This document shows, piece by piece, positions 60,647 to 64,000 of a stretch of DNA of 64,000 nt. A model generated the notes under the pieces. That model did no database searches. It was not told the DNA's origin and worked only from the letters and a program-made list of their open reading frames with translations. Each line of letters begins with the position of its first letter. Positions within the stretch are counted from its first letter, which is position 1. Source of the stretch: Primorskyibacter flagellatus (GTDB lineage Bacteria > Pseudomonadota > Alphaproteobacteria > Rhodobacterales > Rhodobacteraceae); contig NZ_BMFJ01000006.1 in NCBI RefSeq assembly GCF_014638275.1, positions 1 to 64,000 on the forward strand, written 5' to 3'. A program made the translations under genes and the position numbers.

Positions 60647-63167
60647 CCCTGCCCTCCGCACTCATCTTTTCTTTTACCGCCTCCGCAATCTCCGGGGACA
60701 CGTCATATCCATCATACTCGTCGAGAAGCGCTTCATCGTAGGTCTCAAAAGCCCATTCATTCACAACTTCCAGTGCCCCGGACGCCATCAAGCCATGCGA
60801 CGCGCAGATCGTCTCGAACTCCGTGTCAGACCAATGCTCCCGAGAAACCAGTTCGAGGACAAGGGCGCCGTGTTTCGGGTCAAGCCCCGCCAGCTGACTT
60901 TGGCTGGCGGGCCCAGACGCACCACTCTCTTCCTCTTCGACATCGAAAATCTGACCGAGGACGGACGACACGCGCTCAGTGTCCGAACGGATTGCTGCGA
61001 TCCGAGACGCGTCGAGTTTGGGTCCGCTGGCTTTTTCAAGATCGGGTATCGCTTCGCCCGGGCGACCCGGTTGCGAGGCACGAACAGTGCGAGGACCATC
61101 CCCGACTTCGCCAGCATGCAGATCCGAGTAGGCAAGCGCAGAATCGAGGCCCAAAGCCTTGTAGATTTTTTCGATGCTTGCGACTTCGTCGGAGTGAATA
61201 ATGCCATCGGCATGTGCTGCACCAACCAGCGCTGCCCGCATGGCGGCCTGGTTGTCTTGGCCCACCTCCTTCAGTTTCCGTCGAAGAAGCGCCATGTCCG
61301 GTGGCACCGCAAGGAACCATTCAAGGTTTGCACGCAGCCTGCGGCGTTCCTGATCGCTGAGGGTCGCGGCAGAAACCTGATCTTCCAACGCCCTGCGTTC
61401 AGGCTCCGCGATGCGACCATCCGCATGGGCGACGAACGACCCAAGTGCCAGTTCGATCAAGGCGCTTCGATAGCTGTCGGAAACTTCCTCCAGTCTTTCG
61501 ATGGGTTCACCCAGACTAAAAAGCACAACGGGCTCCTCCGCCTTGGGCGACCGGAGAGCAAACCGAGGGTCGGGCGCCAGACCGAAACCGAGGCGCGCGA
61601 GCGCGTCGGCCGCTCCTGTCATCTGCCGTTTCCCGATTTTCTCGTTCGTTTCTCCCTCCAGACGTCTGATCACCTCCTTAAGCGGCACCAATCCCCCTCG
61701 ATCGACGATATCGCTTGCCCAGGATTTCAAGCGGTCCATTTCCTCTGATGGGAAGGCATCCCACAGTTCAGAAGGCAGCAAGGCATGCGCTTCAACGCTT
61801 CCGCGACCATCAGGATTTCGGCCCAAGAAGCGACTGAGCTTGTCGAGATCGTTCATCACCTCGTCAGCCAACTCCTGGGCAATCTCTACCGGTTTGCGCA
61901 GGCCGGAAATATCCGGGACCGGCTTGCCGTCCACGGTTGGGTTGGCAGACCCCTGAAACTCGCTGGAGGCGGCCCGATAGGACGCCGTGAGCTTCTTCCT
62001 AGGCTTGGTAACTTTAAGTCCGTCCGGAAATCGTTGATCAAATCGCATGCGGAAGAGAGCGACGAACTCGTCACGGCACCGCGTCGCGGGAGTTCTCAGA
62101 TTTGTTTCCGGATGGCAGATGAACCAACTCAGCAACCAGTCAGCTGTCAAGTTCTCGCCTTTGTCGATCCGAGCTCCGATTGCGTATTTCAAGGTCAGCG
62201 GCAAGTCCCAACCTTGCCGCTCAAAGATAGGCTCGATGGCACTAATGTCAGTTTCGAAGAGCATTACAAAGTCAAGAAACTCGCCCAGATAGCGCTTGAC
62301 CGAGTGGTTGTCAGAGTAAAGTGACTGCAGCCGCCGAACCTCGTCGACGATTTCGGCGATTTCTTCGTCCGATTGATCCACAAAGCAGCGACGCTCCAAA
62401 CCGTAGAAGTACAGGAACATGTAGCCAGGGTTGTAAGAGGCGTCGTTGCGCCCGCTGGCCAGCCAGTCGAGGTACGTTGCCCGGCACTGAGGTGAGATAT
62501 CCGAGTACCCTGGCCAGTAGGGCATACCTTCACCAGCTTTGTCGGCTCCAGAGCGCGCGACGGACAGGGATGGATCGATATACGCTCGGCACTTGTCACG
62601 ATACCCGTAGGTGTTCAGCAAGGGAGGCGTGCCGACATAGACCATCCCGCCGATGTTGCGGCCGGCGACGCTAGCTGTTTCATTAGACGGGACCCACCCG
62701 CTTTTCGATGATCGGGCCGATGCGCTCGATGCCACTCGCGAGGCCTGGTTTCGTTCTGCGGCCGCTGCAAGTGCCGGCGCCGCAGACTTTCCAGCCCGAA
62801 CGATTTCAGCGTAGTCCTGCTTTGGTGGGGAATAAGCCTGAACGGCAGCCGGCTCTTTGGACGCGTTGGCTTCGCGAGTTCGTTCGCGCTCACGCTCGAT
62901 ACGCTTGTCGTAGGCACTTGGGCGCGGCACCTGCTCAGGTCGGGGGGGTAGGTTTTCAGAACTCCCCTCAGCTTGCGCCTTTGCGGCGACTTTCCGCGAT
63001 CTCCGTTTTTCTTGCCACCAGACCAGAATGACGGGAACACTAAATGCAAACAACATCTGGCCGCCAATCGGCCAAGCCTGAAGCATTGTGGTCACCACGA
63101 CCATGCATAAGAAAAAATACAGGACGAGAAAGAATGTAATTCGGAAAAACTTGATTATTGAAGACAT
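60639..63167 (-). CDS. Membrane-anchored TerB-N/TerB/TerB-C protein
   Basis: An 842-residue protein. Two membrane helices stand at the N-terminus (about 8-28 and 32-50), followed by a Glu/Arg/Pro-rich linker to residue 165. The TerB-N domain covers about 170-400 (GYSDISPQCRATYLDWLASGR, GYMFLYFYGLERR). A TerB-like helical domain lies near 565-680 with the paired acidic motifs AHADGRIAEPERR and AHADGIIHSDEVASIEK. The TerB-C domain is the last 140 residues. TerB modules bind metal through those acidic loops. It is the first gene of an operon with the BrxD-like ATPase and helicase. The domain boundaries are my estimate. Confidence 0.85.
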   Translation of the reverse strand: MSSIIKFFRITFFLVLYFFLCMVVVTTMLQAWPIGGQMLFAFSVPVILVWWQEKRRSRKVAAKAQAEGSSENLPPRPEQVPRPSAYDKRIERERERTREANASKEPAAVQAYSPPKQDYAEIVRAGKSAAPALAAAAERNQASRVASSASARSSKSGWVPSNETASVAGRNIGGMVYVGTPPLLNTYGYRDKCRAYIDPSLSVARSGADKAGEGMPYWPGYSDISPQCRATYLDWLASGRNDASYNPGYMFLYFYGLERRCFVDQSDEEIAEIVDEVRRLQSLYSDNHSVKRYLGEFLDFVMLFETDISAIEPIFERQGWDLPLTLKYAIGARIDKGENLTADWLLSWFICHPETNLRTPATRCRDEFVALFRMRFDQRFPDGLKVTKPRKKLTASYRAASSEFQGSANPTVDGKPVPDISGLRKPVEIAQELADEVMNDLDKLSRFLGRNPDGRGSVEAHALLPSELWDAFPSEEMDRLKSWASDIVDRGGLVPLKEVIRRLEGETNEKIGKRQMTGAADALARLGFGLAPDPRFALRSPKAEEPVVLFSLGEPIERLEEVSDSYRSALIELALGSFVAHADGRIAEPERRALEDQVSAATLSDQERRRLRANLEWFLAVPPDMALLRRKLKEVGQDNQAAMRAALVGAAHADGIIHSDEVASIEKIYKALGLDSALAYSDLHAGEVGDGPRTVRASQPGRPGEAIPDLEKASGPKLDASRIAAIRSDTERVSSVLGQIFDVEEEESGASGPASQSQLAGLDPKHGALVLELVSREHWSDTEFETICASHGLMASGALEVVNEWAFETYDEALLDEYDGYDVSPEIAEAVKEKMSAEGRDV

Positions 63168-63283
63168 TATCGGAACCCTCTCCGAACCACACTATTTTGG
63201 ATGCCCATCATTGCAACGACTATCGCAATGATTGAATGCGCTTTTGATGCGTAGACGTTCTTCGGTCCGGTTCGATCAACGAT

Positions 63284-64000
63284 CTAGCGCAGGTTCACTC
63301 CTTTCAGGTCGTCTGGTTTCAGCCGATAGCGGATTACGTTGCCTTCATGGAGCCCAGCGATCTGCTCACGAACGTAAGCGACAACATCCGCTCGATCAGC
63401 GTCGGGCACGCCAGCAGCCAAAGCCATCTCATCAACCGCATCGTTTCGGAACTCCTTGAATTCGAGAACGCAACGCCGGACCGCAGCGCGAACGAATTCC
63501 CGATATGCAAGCGCAGCCTTTTCCGGGCTCTCCACCTCAGCGCGAAGAATTCGGTATTTCTCCGCAGACGCCAAGTACGCGTCCATGTAGACCTCACGCA
63601 GCAGCGCGACATTGTTCAATTCATAAACCCCGATGAGCCCATCGATATAGTCGCTGTCGTCCATAGTCGTGAACGACATCGGCGCAAGATCCGACTTTAG
63701 AAGTGGGATGTTCGAGGCCACGCGCGAAGTTCGCTTGTTAACGTCGGCAAAGGCCTGGAGGTACGGAATGTGCACCAAGAGGAAAAAGGACTGCTCGAAC
63801 GGATCGGTGATCTGCGCAGCCTTGTGGAGCAGGATGTCGAACTCCTCTGCGATCGTGACCGCATCGTCGAGCGGTCGATAGCTCGAGTGCGAGATCCCGA
63901 CCGGCATCGCTCGCAATCGGCCCGACATTGCCGGATCCGCCAGGAGTCCGTCTGAGAGCAGCGCATGAATCGCGAACAGATCGGGACGCCGAAGCCCTAT
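63284..64000 (-). CDS. Fic-family protein (5' end missing at right edge)
   Basis: The frame is open to base 64000 without a required start, so the N-terminus is cut; 239 residues are visible. The Fic core is HIPYLQAFADVNKRTSRVASN, a variant of HxFx(D/E)GNGRxxR with Asn in the phosphate-binding loop and both Arg residues kept. GLRRPDLFAIHALL and GISHSSYRPLDDA upstream are typical of large Fic proteins. Fic enzymes transfer AMP or other nucleotides to target proteins. It lies upstream of the TerB gene in the same direction, separated by 116 bases. Whether it is part of the TerB-helicase system is open. Confidence 0.85.
   Translation of the reverse strand: MGLRRPDLFAIHALLSDGLLADPAMSGRLRAMPVGISHSSYRPLDDAVTIAEEFDILLHKAAQITDPFEQSFFLLVHIPYLQAFADVNKRTSRVASNIPLLKSDLAPMSFTTMDDSDYIDGLIGVYELNNVALLREVYMDAYLASAEKYRILRAEVESPEKAALAYREFVRAAVRRCVLEFKEFRNDAVDEMALAAGVPDADRADVVAYVREQIAGLHEGNVIRYRLKPDDLKGVNLR

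Noticed and set aside
57162..64000. A BREX type 2 locus.
   Set aside because: The BrxD-like ATPase and helicase are present, but PglX, PglW, PglY and PglZ genes are not in the window, and a TerB-domain protein takes the first place.
1..64000. CRISPR arrays, tRNA or rRNA genes, a replication initiator or an integrase.
   Set aside because: No spaced direct repeats, cloverleaf-like sequence, rRNA segments, RepA/B/C-type or recombinase frames were seen by eye; a tool search was not possible.

Overview
The window is about 64 kb of an alphaproteobacterial mobile element, most likely a large conjugative plasmid or integrative and conjugative element of the Rhodobacterales (roseobacter) type. Three things point there: the GC-rich codon use of the backbone, the gene set (strawberry-notch methylase/helicase, large ParB, DUF3768/DUF6878/DUF6915, DUF736), and a VirB/VirD4 type IV secretion system (T4SS) with a MOBP relaxase. 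No replication initiator, integrase, tRNA or rRNA is visible, so plasmid and ICE cannot be told apart here. Family names come from reading the sequence, not from a database search.

Layout. (1) 1-9636, minus strand: backbone with a strawberry-notch-like protein cut by the left edge, five small accessory proteins separated by hairpins, and a 723-residue ParB-like protein. (2) 9786-28087: a catabolic cargo that encodes, on paper, a full route from cyclohexanol to central metabolism. Steps are an SDR alcohol dehydrogenase, a cyclohexanone-type Baeyer-Villiger monooxygenase, a lactone/ester hydrolase, an iron-type alcohol dehydrogenase, an aldehyde dehydrogenase, a class III CoA-transferase, an acyl-CoA dehydrogenase with EtfBA, a fused enoyl-CoA hydratase/3-hydroxyacyl-CoA dehydrogenase and a 3-oxoadipyl-CoA-type thiolase. 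IclR and AraC regulators and a thioesterase accompany them. Two decayed insertion sequences (IS5 and IS110 families) split the cluster, and the IS5 remnant supplies the stop codon of the fused beta-oxidation gene. (3) 28406-40869: an XRE regulator, small genes, and a virB1-virB11 operon with two lytic transglycosylases.

(4) 41022-47794, between virB11 and virD4: a PIN plus XRE-ImmA/IrrE toxin-antitoxin-like pair, a complete type III CBASS operon (TRIP13 ATPase, two HORMA-type genes, CD-NTase, NucC nuclease) and a DUF2235 lipase-like protein. (5) 47813-53857: VirD4 coupling protein, MOBP relaxase, MobC-like protein, a likely oriT with a Ti/RP4-type nic sequence at 52334-52341, a 58-residue protein and a DUF736 protein. 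(6) 54338-64000: a second defence island with a SIR2-HerA pair, then a minus-strand operon of a membrane-anchored TerB-domain protein, a BrxD-like ATPase and an Lhr/BrxHI-like helicase, with a Fic protein cut by the right edge.

Overall the element combines a conjugation machine with three blocks of cargo: one catabolic and two antiviral. The best candidate for an incompletely described system is the TerB / BrxD-like / helicase operon with its Fic neighbour.
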